This document shows, in pieces, positions 1-12,189 of a stretch of 64,000 nucleotides of DNA (the first letter of the stretch is position 1; the number at the start of each line of letters is the position of its first letter). The notes below the pieces were generated by a model. It did not search any database. It saw nothing but the letters and a program-made list of their open reading frames with translations, and had not been told where the DNA came from. Source of the stretch: Heterodera schachtii (taxonomy: Eukaryota > Nematoda > Chromadorea > Rhabditida > Heteroderidae); contig SIJG01000055.1 in assembly GCA_023374025.1 (NCBI GenBank), positions 957,096 to 1,021,095 of the forward strand, read 5' to 3'. The translations under genes were made by a program, and so were the position numbers.

Positions 1-2176
1 CACCAACGGCGAGAAGTGCGCTTCACAGTGCCAGTCCTCCTGTTTCAGTCCCAATTCGGGTCGAAACACAGTGGCTTCATAAGGCCCAAGAACATTGGCG
101 ACTTCTTCTGCCGACATGCTTCCGTCCGAACAATCCCACGAGTTGTATATGTGTTTACCTGAATTTCATAAAGGCCGTTTTGTGCCTAATATTGGCAAGG
201 CGCCCGCCGGGTCGGGATTTTTTCAAAATTTGTGGAATTTGATTAATAAAATTTAAAAAAATTGTATTTCTATTTTTGCTTGGGATTAGGTCAAGCTATG
301 CAACGATCTTTTTTTTTTTTGCTTTTAAAATAGTCTTTTGCGACGCGATTTTTTCAACAAAAAAAAAAAATTGCGGAACAGTGAGGTGTGGGTGGTTCGG
401 CGGTGCCGTTAGGCGCCGCAGGGGAAAATTTTGTAATTTTAAGCCAATTTTTAGTGCTGCCAAGTGTCCTTATTTTTTAGATTGTCTTAATTTTGAGTTT
501 TTCCCAAAAAGTTTTCAATTTTTACGTGTGTTTTATTCGGACGAGTACTCGAAAGAGACAATTTAGTACCATTTTTCTCTAATTTAGTCATTTTTTGACG
601 AAATCTGTCAACAAAACAAATTTTTCCAACTTTCCCCCTCCCTAGCCGGTTCCCCAAAATTTTTTTAACAAAATGCGCCGCAAGAGTTGTCAAAGTAAAA
701 AAAAATTCATAGCCGGAGATAAATTTTGCTGTCGGATGAAAATTCAGTGCAGATTTTTGAAAAATCTTAATTTTGGTGTTAATAACTTAATTTTAGCCTC
801 TTTTGTCCTTATTTGAAAAAAAACTGCCAGCAGTGTAAAAAGACAATTCATTTTTGGCCAATTTGTTTTTACTCCAAATGTATGGGAACTGTCTGACTTC
901 TCGCTGTCTCAACTCTTACATAAATAGAAATAACAAAAAACGAAGTAGATAGGAAAGGAAATGTTCTCAAAGCATCTTTTTCCGGTCAATTTTCCATTGA
1001 AAAATTTTTATCGGACATCCCTCCCCCCGTGGTGCGACATTTGAGGATTTGACATTTGAGGACCCGACATTTGAGGACCCGACATTTGAGGATATCCCGG
1101 ATGTCGGGGAAATCCTCAAATGTCGGGGTCCTCAAATGTCGGGTCCTCAAAAGTCGGGATCCTCAAAAGTCGGGATCCTCCCTCAAATGTCAAGTCCTCA
1201 AATGTCGGGTAGCCCCCTCCCCCTAGCCGGGCCAGGTCCTTTACCGGTTTTTACCTGGCCCGGCAAGCCATAATCCAGATTGGCCGGGTGTGGAGAAGCC
1301 AAAACAAATTGTTTTTGAGTATGTCCACCGGCCCGGCCCAACTGATTTGAAATCTCGGTCACGAAAAGCCCACCTGATGAGCAGAGAATGGCACAACATT
1401 GCTTCGACCCAGGATAGCATGGCTCCTTCAGCAGTTCTGGATTATAAATAATTTTTGATGTATTAAAATTTTTGAGCTAACTCAAAGACAAAATATTCCT
1501 TTTCAAATCCGTCACTGAATGCAAGGACAGTTCTTGAAAATTGGTTTTGTTATTGGTAAATCCTTTAGCCCAATTCTTCTGACGGAGAACTTTGACAAAA
1601 AATAGTTAATTTAAAGATTTATAAATGTAATTAATTAAAAAATCAATAAATGTTTTACATAAATAAAACTATGCGAAAAATTATAAATTCAAACACGAAA
1701 ATTTTTCTTGAAAAAAATCTTTGTACATTATACGGAAAATTTCTGAGACTAGAGATGGAATTTGAATAAAAGGACAAAAAATCTTTTATTTTTTTAATTC
1801 GGTGATTGTCGAGAATTTTTGGTCTCGAGCATACAAAGCCAATCACACACCCATGCTTCCTTCCTTGCACTTAAAGCCCCAAAAGCCAAAAATCTACTTT
1901 AAAAAAATTCGGAGATTGTCGAGAATCGTCGATCTCGAGCATCAAAAGCAATCCCCCGCCCCTGCTTGCTTCCCTAAATTAAAGCCCTCACCTTTTGCTT
2001 GTTCGGCACCAAGCATTTTGACACCAAAATCACCATCCTCAGTAAAAACACCACGCTTGCACGTAAGTGCTTAATTTTTGGAATAATCATTTAAATTTTT
2101 AAAAACAATTTATTACCGCCGTTGCAAAATGCACTTTGGCAAAAAAGCAGCGCAAAAATTGGTGAAAGGGTGCGCA
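1..2176 (-). CDS. Secreted Cys-containing protein, tandem copy 1 (3' end off window)
   Basis: Four exons on the minus strand: 2116-2176, 1992-2069, 1374-1436 and 1-158, the last cut by the window edge. Exon 1 starts with ATG at 2176 and encodes a 20-residue signal peptide beginning MRTLSPIFALL and ending AFCNG. All junctions are phase 1, so the frame is continuous. The mature part begins LTCKRGVFTEDGDFGVKML, passes through a Cys cluster (C-x6-CC-x3-C) in exon 3 and continues with YNSWDCSDGSMS in exon 4. Exon lengths and phases match copy 3 at 12889-14911, with substitutions but no indels, which is the main evidence that it is coding. I do not recognise the family; Cys spacing loosely recalls small Ly6- or ET-module-like nematode secreted proteins, which is a guess. 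The intron at 159-1373 holds a large palindrome and the GC hairpin repeat. Confidence 0.72.
1036..1209. repeat. Palindrome of GACATTTGAGGACCC units, in intron 3 of secreted gene copy 1
   Basis: About four direct copies of a unit GACATTTGAGGACCC are followed, after a short turn at TATCCCGGATGTCGGGGA, by about six copies of its reverse complement, some as CTCAAAAGTCGGGATC. The RNA could form a long hairpin. The same structure with fewer units is at 13910-14054. Confidence 0.8.
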
Positions 2177-3884
2177 TTATTAATTTAAAATGTTTCAAAA
2201 AATTGGAAATGCAAAATAATTAATCGTTTTAATAAATGAAATTTAAAAAATCAACGACTGTGCATTTTCAAATTTGCAAAAACGAGAAACCAATTGAAAA
2301 TCATTAAAATTAATTAGTCATATGGTTTTCGTTGGAAAAGGCTCAGCAAGTAACTCTCCCACTCATTTGTCAGTCTAAATGTTTTCCCACATTTATGCTT
2401 TTCCTTTCGCACTTTTTTAACTTTTCCGATAATCCCTCCTCCCTCTGCCGCTGATTTTTTCTCTTTTGTCCATTTCCCCGCAGGCGTGCCTGCCTGCACC
2501 CGTTCGCGTCCAATGGTGTTGGAAAGTACATGGCAAGCAGAAAGTAAGTGGTCACCGACGATGGGCTGGGTGGGGGGCGGGGGAGGGGTCGGTTGTCAGT
2601 AAAAATGCTAATCAAGAAAAAACGACGCCGGGGGCGGGGAGCAAAAGCAGAAGGTGATTGTCTCCATGATCGGCTGTCCGCACAAATGCTAATAAAAGCA
2701 AAAACGCCGCCAGGGGCTGGGAGTAATAATTTTGCTTCATCATTGTGTGGTCCCAGCGTGCTCCCCGTTTTTTTTCAGTTCGTTAGCTAAACCAATGTGA
2801 ACAGCAAAATTATATAAATATAATTGATAACAATTTTGTTTCTTTAAAAATATTTTATTCCAAAGGAATTTGTGTAACGCGTGCAAAAATGCTCTAAAAT
2901 TAAAGGGGAAGACAAAGAAATTGTTGAAAAGGGACTGACAGTATAAATGCCACCGTACAACCACCGTATCAGTTGAAAGTTGTCGGAAAGTAGCTTTGAT
3001 TAGACCAAAAAAGTGACCGTAATTTCAACTGTTAAATAAATTTTGTACTTTTTTCAAGCTGTCTAAGCCATACGGTAGCCGACAGTAAAAAAAACAGATT
3101 CATCAAAAGCATGAGAAGAAGAGAACATGGAATCTGTGCACAATTACAACGAATAAACATTTTAGTTTTTAAAAAGACCAAGCCAAGGGCCAATTCGGAA
3201 AATTTTGCCTAAAATAAACCGTAAAAGCGTACAAATTCCATTCGAGTGGAGGGGGGGGGGGGGGGTATGGGTAGGGAAATATTTTGAATTTATCGAATTT
3301 TTCATAAAAAGACCTAACTTTTTAGAACAATTTTTTAGCTATTTTAAAATTAATTTTCGGTATTCCCTTCTTTTGAAAAAAAAAAAATTTGCTCATAAGA
3401 AATTCTATAAATTTTCACATAAATTTTGAAAAAACATTGTGTGTAAATTTTCTAAAAAAAGATAATAAAGCGCAATTTTTTTTTATTTGACCTCTGTTTT
3501 CCCACATTTATTTCTCGATCAGAAGGTTGACAACAATTTTTTTCCCATTTTTCTCAAAATATTTCTTCAATTTATTTTTTTTTCCAATTTTTTCTTTTCT
3601 TTGCTCCAATTCATTTTGCATAATTAAAAATACAATTAAAATGGAAAATAGACACAATTTCATAATTCATATGAATAAAATTATGGGTTTTAGTTTATTT
3701 TTTGGTTCGGTTGTTATTGGGCCAAACTAAAAATAAAAAGTGAAAGCGGAAGATGAAGATCAAAGTGACAATAGGATAAGATCGGGGTTTTCCGGGGCAG
3801 AAAGGTCGGGGTGAGGGGTTCGATTCTTCCATTTTTGACTATGCCAAAGAGTCAAAAACCGGTATTCGTAGGCCGATTAATTTG

Positions 3885-4126
3885 GGTACTTGTGATTTTG
3901 GGCCTACACCACAAAATTTTAAAAAAGGTAAATCATAGACTTGGCAAAAAATCATAGATTAGATTATGTCATAATAACTCTGGAGTCATATTCGTGAGCT
4001 CCGTCCGATAACCCTCGAGTAGAGCGAATAATTGTAAAAAACCTCCTTTTTATTCCTTTTTTTATGGGACCAGTAAAAGTCAGTATTACCAAGTTTTGTG
4101 GTGTAGGCCCAAAACCCACAAGTACC
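3885..4126. mobile_element. Short fold-back MITE, GGTACTT family, TSD TTAATTTG
   Basis: Terminal inverted repeats of roughly 35 bases start GGTACTTGTG and include GGGCCTACACCACAAAA; the 8-bp direct repeat TTAATTTG lies at 3877-3884 and 4127-4134. The 8-bp duplication is typical of the hAT superfamily. No ORF inside, so non-autonomous. Confidence 0.8.
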
Positions 4127-4134
4127 TTAATTTG

Positions 4135-6228
4135 TTATAGAAACTGGTTCGATCATGGGAAAACCCTTTAATCGTCCCACGTGTTTTTGTGGTTAATTGT
4201 GGGTCATTTCTGATACTTGGCTAATGTTGAGTACTGGAATGTGCATTTGCAAAGAAAAAGCTTCTTCTCATCAGCTTTCGAATGATACCAAAATTCTCAA
4301 ATTTGTTGCCAATGCCAAAAACCTTTACAGGAGCTCATTTTCGGGATGGTGTGTTAGTGAAATATCATACCATTTAGCACAAATTTAATTTTTGGTTCAA
4401 AAAATTTATTAAGTAATATGGCAGTGTTTATTTTTTATTTTTTTTTTTATTTCAGTGACGAAAAGTTCAGTGACGAAACATCAGGGAGCCTGTGTGCCTA
4501 TGCAAATTTCGTCAATTGGATATCGGCATTCCGATATATCCCTGCTGTAGGGATATGGCCGAGGAGGGCCATTTCAGTCCCAAAAATACTTTAATAAATA
4601 AAAAGGTAAAAACGAAAGCGATTGTTTTGCAATTATTTTAAAAATTTAATTTAAATAATGTAAACTAATTTTATTTAAAACGGCTACAAATGGGAAAAAT
4701 ATTCCCCACCAAATAGCAATTTTTATTTGAAATTAATGAATTTTCGGTCTCCAATATTTCCCGGCGGTGTCCGATCTTCCACTGTCCAATTTAACAATAT
4801 GTTTATTCTAAGCTTAGGTTGTCAACCTGCTCAGGTTTGTATTTTACCTAGGAAACCCTGCATTTGTCGGGTTTTGGGGGGTCCGTACTGGTCTTTTTCA
4901 GGTCTTGGATTTTTTACCGGATTTATTTTTTCAGTCAAATTTGGACAATTTCTTAATAAATTCTACAAATTTCATTTCTTTAAATCGCATGAATAGTACG
5001 AAATTAAATTCTTAATTTGATTCCCTTTACAATGTTAAATAATGTTTGAAAATAAAATCTCATTAAAAAAATGAAAAAAAGATTTGTGCCTTTGAATCCT
5101 AATCCTTTTTTATTATTAGTCTGGTAATTGTCGCATATATATCCCAAGGATTGTTTTTTATCCTGTTAATTTCAAATGGTAGATAGAGTATAACATTTTT
5201 GATTAAGCATTCACTATTCCATGCGTTTTGAGAAATTGATATTGGCCATGAAATTAGCGCAAATTTAAGTTAAAATAATAAAACCGGCAAAAAATCGAAC
5301 ACCTGAAAAAAACTGGCACGGAACTGCAAAATTCGGCAAATGCCGGTTTCTCAGGCAAAGTAGAAACCTATCATATTGGCAAGATAAGCTCAGAATTTGG
5401 CAATGTCGGAACTTTTTTTTATATTCTTTGACACTCTCTTTCCCTTAAAATTGGTTTTTAGCCAATTTCAAATGTTCATTAAAATGGACAACTTTTCGTG
5501 TTTTTAAGTTAAATTATGATAAAATTAAAAGAATTTTTTCCCCGTCCCCCCTCCGCCATCCGTCATCCTCCACTTCTCTTACTCATCGCTCATCATTTTC
5601 CATTTTCATTTTTTATTCTCATCTCCCTCCCCACCCATCCCAATAAGCCAAATGAATGGAATACTTTTAGCAAATTGCTGACAGATTGACCAGAGGGGGG
5701 GGGGGGGGGGGGACGGGGAAAGCTTTCAGCGAAAAATGCTAATAAAAGCAAAAAAAGCAAGTGGGAGAGAAAAAGCAGCAGCAGTAATTGTGAAAATCAC
5801 ATTTATTTTTACATCATAGGCAAAGTACGAAAAATAACTATTTTTTTAATAAAAAGCATTGACTTTTTCAAAAAAAAAATTTTATCTTTGCCACTTGTCA
5901 ACAAATTCCCCCCCCCCCCACATTCCCTGATTTTTTAAAGTTTCGAAAATATATTAAAGTTATTGGAAAATGAATTCGTCATATACTTTAAAGCCAAAAA
6001 AGGATGAAATATATATAACAGTCTTTCGGTCTGTAAATTATGAATCCGAAAATGAACATTTCGGGAAAATTAGGTCCAAAAATTCTTGCTTATTCTATTT
6101 TGGCTTTAGAGGATATAATCAAACATTTGCCCATTTATTTTGACTTCATAATTTGCTTCCTTTTTACAATAAATTACCAATAAAATATACGAATAATTTT
6201 TTTCCCTTTTACAGTCAATTCCAGTAAA
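4135..6228. other. Interval without a recognisable gene
   Basis: AT-rich sequence. 4255-4330 resembles one arm of the fold-back family that contains a GGTATCATTCGAAAGC-like word; 5690-5715 is a G run and 5900-5925 a C run. The last bases, TTTTACAG at 6207-6214, form a splice acceptor 14 bases before the start codon at 6229 and look like a trans-splice or 5'UTR acceptor. Confidence 0.5.
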
Positions 6229-8174
6229 ATGTCCGTTCTGCTGATCATTTTGGTGCTTGCGCACACACTTTCCGAGGGCATCGTGGGTGGCAAACCGATC
6301 AAAACGGAGCGGGTGAGTGAGGCGAATGCAAGCTTCGGACACTTATTTTTTGCCACGGTTTTCAAAACGTTTTTAAAGGGTACGGTAAGCCATAGGAAAA
6401 TTTTTTGTTCCTCTGGTTCTTGACTTCACGACATAATTCTTAAAAAAAATAACAATTTTCTTTTTGTTCCAGGCTTTGCTCAGTGATGACAAAATGCGGG
6501 AGTACCTCGTTTGGTTCCGGTTCTTTGACAATGACAAAGATGCGCAGCTCCAGGACAAACAGTTTAAAGTAAAAATTCAATTTATATAATTTTTTTCAAA
6601 AATTTTATTTTGCTAGGAAATCCTTTGGGTGTTGGGGCGTATTCCACGTTTTGACGAGCAGCCCGAGTTTGAGCGCATTTTGGAAGTGGTGGACCCTAAA
6701 CGGTAATTTTAATTTAGAGAAAATGGGTTGAAAACTATTAATTACTCAAAAATTAGCACAGACAATTAAAATTTTTACTTTTACTACACCAAAAATCGTG
6801 AGAAATTTCATAAAATTACAAAATTCGTTGTTAAAGTTGGGGTAGACGGTTCCGGGTATATGGACAAAAAGACAAACACCGCCCGGGTATGCCGAGCCCG
6901 GAAAGGCCAAGTTCTGGTCCTAGTTTTTCAACCGGATCATGGAAAGATTTTCATAATTTTCAAAAAATACATTAAATATTTTACGTAAAAGTCGGGAACA
7001 TACGATAGCAATTCAAATAATTTCGCGGCGCGCTTTTTTCTTTTTTGTAGGCACCGCCGGGGTAATTTTTGAAAATTTTGACTCGGTTTGTTGCTGAAAT
7101 TAAATTATAAGTCCTTTATAAAATAATTAATTCTTTTTTTTTCAAAATTATAAATAATTTTATTTCCCTTTCTTTTTTTTATTCCTTTTATATCGCTTTT
7201 CATTTTTTTTTCAGAAATGGCTTCATCACACGGCAAGCGTTCATGGCCTATTTGGTAACGAGCATTTGGGACGCGGCACTTACGAAGCGCAGCAGCAAAT
7301 GTACGAACAACACATTGACGAGCTGTTGCGACACATGGAACTGCACGGCGATGGCGTACAGGTGGCGAGAATTTAGAGGAATTGTCGTTGTAGAATTTTT
7401 GTGTCTTTGTCCCATACATGGACAAGGGGCAGGGGTCAAAAATTTGCCCTTACGAAATACGAAATGCCCCCCCCCCCCACCCCACTCAGAGGCCAAAAAT
7501 TTTTACGAAATTGAAAAAAATGTTCAAAAATTTTATCTGATGACTTTTTTTTTTGCGTTCACACCATTTTTATGGCGTGCTATTTATTAATAGATTTTGC
7601 TCAAAAAACGACAGAATTTTGCATTTTTAGCCAAATTCTTTAATTTTTATTAATAATTTTCATGAAATCATGAACATTGTATAATTTTTTTAAATTATGA
7701 AATTGCCTCTTACGAAAGTCATTTCGTTAATAGAACAAAAAACGCAATTTCATAAAAATTTTAACGAAATGCAATTCAAAGACGTAAAATTTTTAAGTTT
7801 TAACGCAAAATTTTGATTTTTTTTTTCAATTTCATAAATATTCCCATTTTTACCAGCGCTTTTTTTGGCTGAAAATTTTACGAAATTGCCTCTTACGAAA
7901 TTGACCCCCCCCCCCCGCTCCTGCTTACCCCCCCCCCCTCCCCCCTGTCCACCTATGCTTTGTCCCCCAAAGGAGGAGTGGCGGAATGGGGTGGGTGATG
8001 AGGAGTAATCCTCGTAACTTTGGCCAAATCTGAGCTTTCCACTATTAGAAACACCCCAAAAAATTTACATCAGAAGATTCCTTTCAGCACTTTGAGCCCA
8101 ATTGTTCTTCAAAGCCTACGACGGAAACAAAAACTGCCCCAATGACAAACGACGGCACGCACAAGGGACTCTGA
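6229..8174 (+). CDS. Secreted alpha-spectrin-like EF-hand protein
   Basis: Exons 6229-6312 (signal peptide MSVLLIILVLAHTLSEG), 6473-6568, 6617-6702, 7215-7361 and 8088-8174 (TGA). Exons 2-4 match the C-terminal EF-hand pair of alpha-spectrin: EYLVWFRFFDNDKDAQLQ, then FKEILWVLGRIPRFDEQPEF, then ILEVVDPKRNGFITRQAF. Spacing between the hands matches spectrin, which also has an acidic insertion before PEFE. Loop position 12, normally Glu, is Gln in hand 1 and Ala in hand 2, so calcium binding is probably weak or lost. In exon 4 the frame carrying the hand hits a stop, while another frame gives HIDELLRHMELHGDG, which aligns with the next spectrin helix. An internal 38- or 41-nt GC-rich intron (7255-7292 or 7295) would join them; a frameshift is the alternative. 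A second exon-1 donor at 6385 is also in phase. Product about 153 residues. Spectrins are cytoplasmic, so the signal peptide is unusual. Confidence 0.6.
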
Positions 8175-8591
8175 ACCAGAAAATGAGGTGCCGAGCCACA
8201 AAGCGTCAACGTTGACCGAATGAAGAATAATAATAATTGGACAATTTTTTAAAATTAAATAGCCATTATATTTAATGATTTCTTTATAATATAATTGACT
8301 TGATAAAATTTTATGTAAAAACATAAAAATCCCAGCTCTATAAATTGAATATTCCGTTAGTAATAGCAGATCAATTTATTAAAATGGCACAAATATATCA
8401 AAAGAAAATAGAGAATAACACAACAAATAAACAATAATTGAAAGACGAAGAAATTTATCAAAAAACAATTAAAATCATTAAATTCATGTAATTTTGAACA
8501 AGAATTAGCAAAATTTTCCGTTTTAATAATTACAACCAAAAATCCTTAAAAATACATCCCAAAATGTGTCAATCCATGCCATTGTTTCTTC
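8175..8591. other. Intergenic interval between convergent genes
   Basis: AT-rich, with repeated AATAAT near 8228-8240 that could serve polyadenylation of the upstream gene. The ends of the EF-hand gene (plus) and secreted copy 2 (minus) converge here. Nothing else seen. Confidence 0.5.
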
Positions 8592-10810
8592 TCAGAGCTC
8601 TTCATTTCGGCTTTCCACCAACGGCGAGAATTGCACCTCACAGTGCCAGTCCTCCGGCTTCAGCCCCAGTTCGGGCCGGAACGCATTGGCTTCATCAGGG
8701 CCATGAAAGTTGGCGGTTTCTTCTGCCGACATGCTTCCGTCCGAACAATCCCACGAGTTGTAAATGTGTTTACCTGAAATTTACAAAAGGCTTATTTGCC
8801 TAAAAGTGGAAACAAAAGCCCAAGTTAAAAAAGACAGGAAAAAGGAAGGACCCTTTAAAAAAATTTTACGGGCGGGCGGCGCCTATGCCACCGCCGGACC
8901 CCCCCCCCCCCCCCCGGTTCCCCAAATTTCTTTTGAAAAGGCGTGCCGCAAAAAAGTGGAGTGAAAAGCAAAAAAAAAAAAGGCAGCACTTTAAAAGATG
9001 ATTCGTTTTTGGCAATTTTTTTACCCAATTCGTTTTTGTATTATATGTAGGATGAAACTATCTGACTTCTCGTTTCTGCAGCACATAAGACAAAAAACGA
9101 AATGAGGTAAACCTGCTTTTTTGCCGGTATCCACTGACAAAGTTTCTCGGATTCCCTCTCCTTTCATACCAATTCAAGACCGGGCAGGGCCAGGCCAGGC
9201 CCGGTATTTAACAGGCCTGGCAAGCAATCCTGACGATTTTTGGAAAAACCCGGTTTGGGCCGGTTTTGGAGAGTCTAGATAAAGTAATTAGGTTACTTTT
9301 GAGAATATCAACCCGGCCCGGCTCAGCTCACTTTGAAACCAAAAGTTTAAGTTTTCGTGATAAATTTTTTTTATTTATTTAAAAAAAATTCTTTTATTTA
9401 AAAATTGATAAAAAAATTAATTTAAACAATTAATAAATGTTTTTAGCTAAATCAACAATGCGAAGAATTATAATTAAACGCGAAAATATTTCTTCAAAAA
9501 GTCTTTGAAATACGAAGATTTCTGAGACTAGGAATAGAGTTTGTGGAAAAAAGCCGAAAATGTATTTTAAAAAATTCGAAGATTGTCGAGAATCGTCGAT
9601 CTCGAGCATCAAAAGCAATCCCCCGCCCTTACTTGCTTCCCTAAATTTAAAGCCCACCTTTTACTTTTTCGGCGCCAAGCATTTTGACCGCAAGGTCGCC
9701 CTCCTCTGTAAAAACGCCGCGCTTGCACGTAAGTGCTAAAAGTGAAAAACAAAAAAAATTAAAAAAATTAAATAAAAACGAAAAATATTACCGCCGTTGC
9801 AAAATGCAATTTGGCAAAAAAGCAGCACAAAAATTGGTGAAAGGGAGCGCATTTGTAATGTAAAATATTAAAAAAAAATTGTCCTAAACAATTTGAAATG
9901 CAAAATAATTATAGTTTTATTTAATAAATAAATTTATGATCAATTGTTTTTCAAAATTTGTAAAATTAAATTATAAATAATCAAAATCATTAACAAGGGC
10001 GAAGCCAGACCCTTGGCTTCGGGGGGGGGGAAGTCAAAAAATTCGACTTTTTAGGGTGTATTTTTCTTTTTTCAGTTGATTTTTAGGGGTGGACGATAGG
10101 CGCCGCCGGGAAATTTCTTTGAGTATTTTAATGCATTTTGTTAAGAAAATTGCTTAAAATTTCAAAAAAATTTACTTGAAATTTTTACTTTTTTGGGTTT
10201 CGGGGGAGGGGGGCTTTAGCCCCCTCAGCCCCCGCCCCTGCCTACGCACTTGCTCGGGATATGCTTTTCGTTGGAAACGGGGTCAGAAACCAACTTTCCC
10301 ATTTATTCCGTGCTCAGCGAAAATGTTTTCCCACTTTTCTGCTTTTCCTATTCATCCTTTTTTTCATTTTTCTGCAAGGCCCTCCCCCCCCCCCCCTCTC
10401 TGCCGCTGATTTTTTAAATTTTCTCTTTTGTCCATTTCCCCACCGGCGGGCGGGGTCGGGTGGCCTGCACGTGTCCGAGTCCAAAGGTGTTGGAAAGACA
10501 TGGCGAGCAGAACGGCGGGGGTCGGCCGCCAGCAAAAATGCTAATGGGAAAATGTTTTTGGACAAAATCGTATAACCTTTATTAAAGTCGACCAAATTAA
10601 ACAAGAAGGAGAAAGTATGGAATCTGTGCACAATTACGACGAATACACATAGAAATTGCTTAATACCATAACGTTTTTAAAGAGCAAGCCAACTGCTAAA
10701 TTTGTTAAATTTTTTCCGTAAATCGTAAAAGCGTACAAATTCCATTCGAGTGGAGGGTATGGGTAGGGAATTTTTGCCTTTTTCATCATTTAACAGCAAA
10801 ATCAAATCGC
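8570..10810. repeat. Segmental repeat unit, copy 2 (diverged, with deletions)
   Basis: Shares gene exons 1, 2 and 4 and their upstream flank with the copies at 1-3290 and 12853-16030, but is shorter because the interval holding exon 3 and the palindrome is missing. GC hairpin motifs occur at about 8875-8897 and 10093-10110. 9853-10810 is otherwise noncoding as far as I can see. Confidence 0.75.
8592..9852 (-). CDS. Secreted protein, tandem copy 2, lacking the Cys-rich exon
   Basis: Minus-strand exons at 9792-9852 (signal peptide, start MRSLSPIFVLL), 9658-9735 (LTCKRGVFTEEGDLAVKML) and 8592-8773 (YNSWDCSDGSMS to a TGA at 8592-8594). These have the same lengths and phases as exons 1, 2 and 4 of copies 1 and 3. 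The third exon of those copies, with C-x6-CC-x3-C, has no counterpart here: the intron at 8774-9657 diverges where it should lie. That exon is phase 1 on both sides, so joining exon 2 to exon 4 keeps the frame and gives a protein of about 106 residues with far fewer cysteines. Several amino-acid changes relative to the other copies (for example ETANFHGPDEAN for EVANVLGPDEAT) but no stops or indels. Either a shortened functional variant or a copy early in decay. Confidence 0.62.
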
Positions 10811-11066
10811 AAAAAAAAATAAATACAGATTTTCTATTTAATAAAAGCCCACTAAATTGGCACTTCAAGGTGTAAAGCCGTTAAAATTGTACAAAAATTA
10901 AAGATTTTCACGATTTTGAACTCATGTCCGGTCTTTTGAGTATTGGCTATAGTAACCCTGATTAATCTATGAGTTAATCACAAATTTTTTTTATAAAGCA
11001 ATAATTCTTATACATATACTAATTTGAAATAAAAAAATTTTAATCATATTTTTTTCAAAAATTTTT

Positions 11067-11282
11067 GGTACTTTCCTGTTATATGACTACAAGCCAAAAT
11101 TTAAAAATCAACAAAAGGGCGCGCAAATCGCACAACAGACGGCAGCTTCACTTGGGAGGTATAAATGCAACAATCCTTGATAAAATTTCATCAAATGGAT
11201 CAGCTTCTCGATGTGAATTTTGCCGCGCCCTTTTGCTGATTTTTTGAAATTTTGGCTTGTAGTCACATAACAGGAAAGTACC
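11067..11282. mobile_element. Fold-back MITE, GGTACTT family, TSD AAATTTTT/AAGTTTTT
   Basis: Inverted arms of about 55 bases start GGTACTTTCCTGTTAT and reach AAAAGGGCGCG. Flanking 8-mers at 11059-11066 and 11283-11290 agree at 7 of 8 positions. Same terminal GGTACTT as the elements at 3885 and 38547. Confidence 0.78.
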
Positions 11283-12189
11283 AAGTTTTTTATAATTTAA
11301 ATCTATTTTATATTATTCTTTTATTATTATTATTTTTTTTGTGGATCCTTTGTCCGTGGGTCCTTTGTCTGTTGTTCCTTTGTCATTGCACTAAAATAGT
11401 CACTTAAATACCGAAGAAATAACAAGCCAACAAAACAATTTATCATCAAACAGTTTACGCCAAAAGGAACAGGCGAAGACGGATCAGTCATCAATCGTTT
11501 TATTTTTTCGCTTTATGGTTTCCTTTCAAGCGAGTGGAAAATAAATCCTTTTTATTGGTATAATTTCAGGTTAATTTGCAAAATATGCTAGAAATTATTT
11601 AACAAATGAATATTTTAAATCTAGAATTATTTTATTAAAAAAGATGTGAAATTTTGTTGTTTAAAATTGTATAAAAACGTCATGTTACAAATAATTGATT
11701 AAATTAATAAGAAAAGGAATCTTTCTAATTGATTTTATAAAATTAATATCTATCCATAATTCCCGATTTATTGCCCGTATTTTGGAATTATTGCCATATT
11801 TTACCCATATTTTTGAAGTTTTCAATAAAAATCACAAAAAAAACGGCAAATTTTCTCATTCAAAAACCCTTTTTATTGAACATAAAATTTAAATCATTCT
11901 GAGCCCTAAAGCAAATCCATTTTATAGCACTTTAGCTTTAAGCCAATTAAAAATATTGTTGCTATTTCTTGTTAAATTTCTTCAATTAATTATTTTATCA
12001 CTTTTTTTTTAAATCTAATAGGATTCCGGTCCTGTTCCGGTCTCTATTAAAGACCTGAAAAATTTCCAAAAAATCATTTATGATAAAAATTTTTATGGAA
12101 TATGAATAAAATTTAAAATTAAATGTTTAATATTTGAATTATTTGCGGGAAAACAGAGGTCAAATTAAAAAATAAATAAAAATGAAGTA

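Larger units (their letters stand above)
1..3290. repeat. Segmental repeat unit, copy 1
   Basis: The whole stretch, introns and flank included, is repeated at 12853-16030 with scattered substitutions and small indels, and a more diverged and partly deleted version lies at 8570-10810. The unit carries the secreted-protein gene plus about 1.1 kb upstream of its start codon. That upstream part includes a conserved block near 2300-2700 (tttccccgcag, then ggtgttggaaagt) that looks exon-like in one copy but whose frame is not kept across copies. 2177-3290 holds no gene I can support. Confidence 0.85.

Noticed and set aside
1802..2074. Plus-strand ORF across exon 2 of secreted copy 1
   Set aside because: The opposite strand keeps its protein sequence across three copies and joins neighbouring exons in phase; the plus-strand reading does not.
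2370..2615. ORFs around the exon-like block upstream of each secreted gene copy
   Set aside because: Copy 2 has a one-base difference and copy 3 other indels that break every frame; no conserved start or splice pattern.
6280..6312. IVGGKPIKTER after the leader, resembling the N-terminus of a trypsin-like protease
   Set aside because: No catalytic His, Asp or Ser regions follow; the next exons are EF-hand modules.
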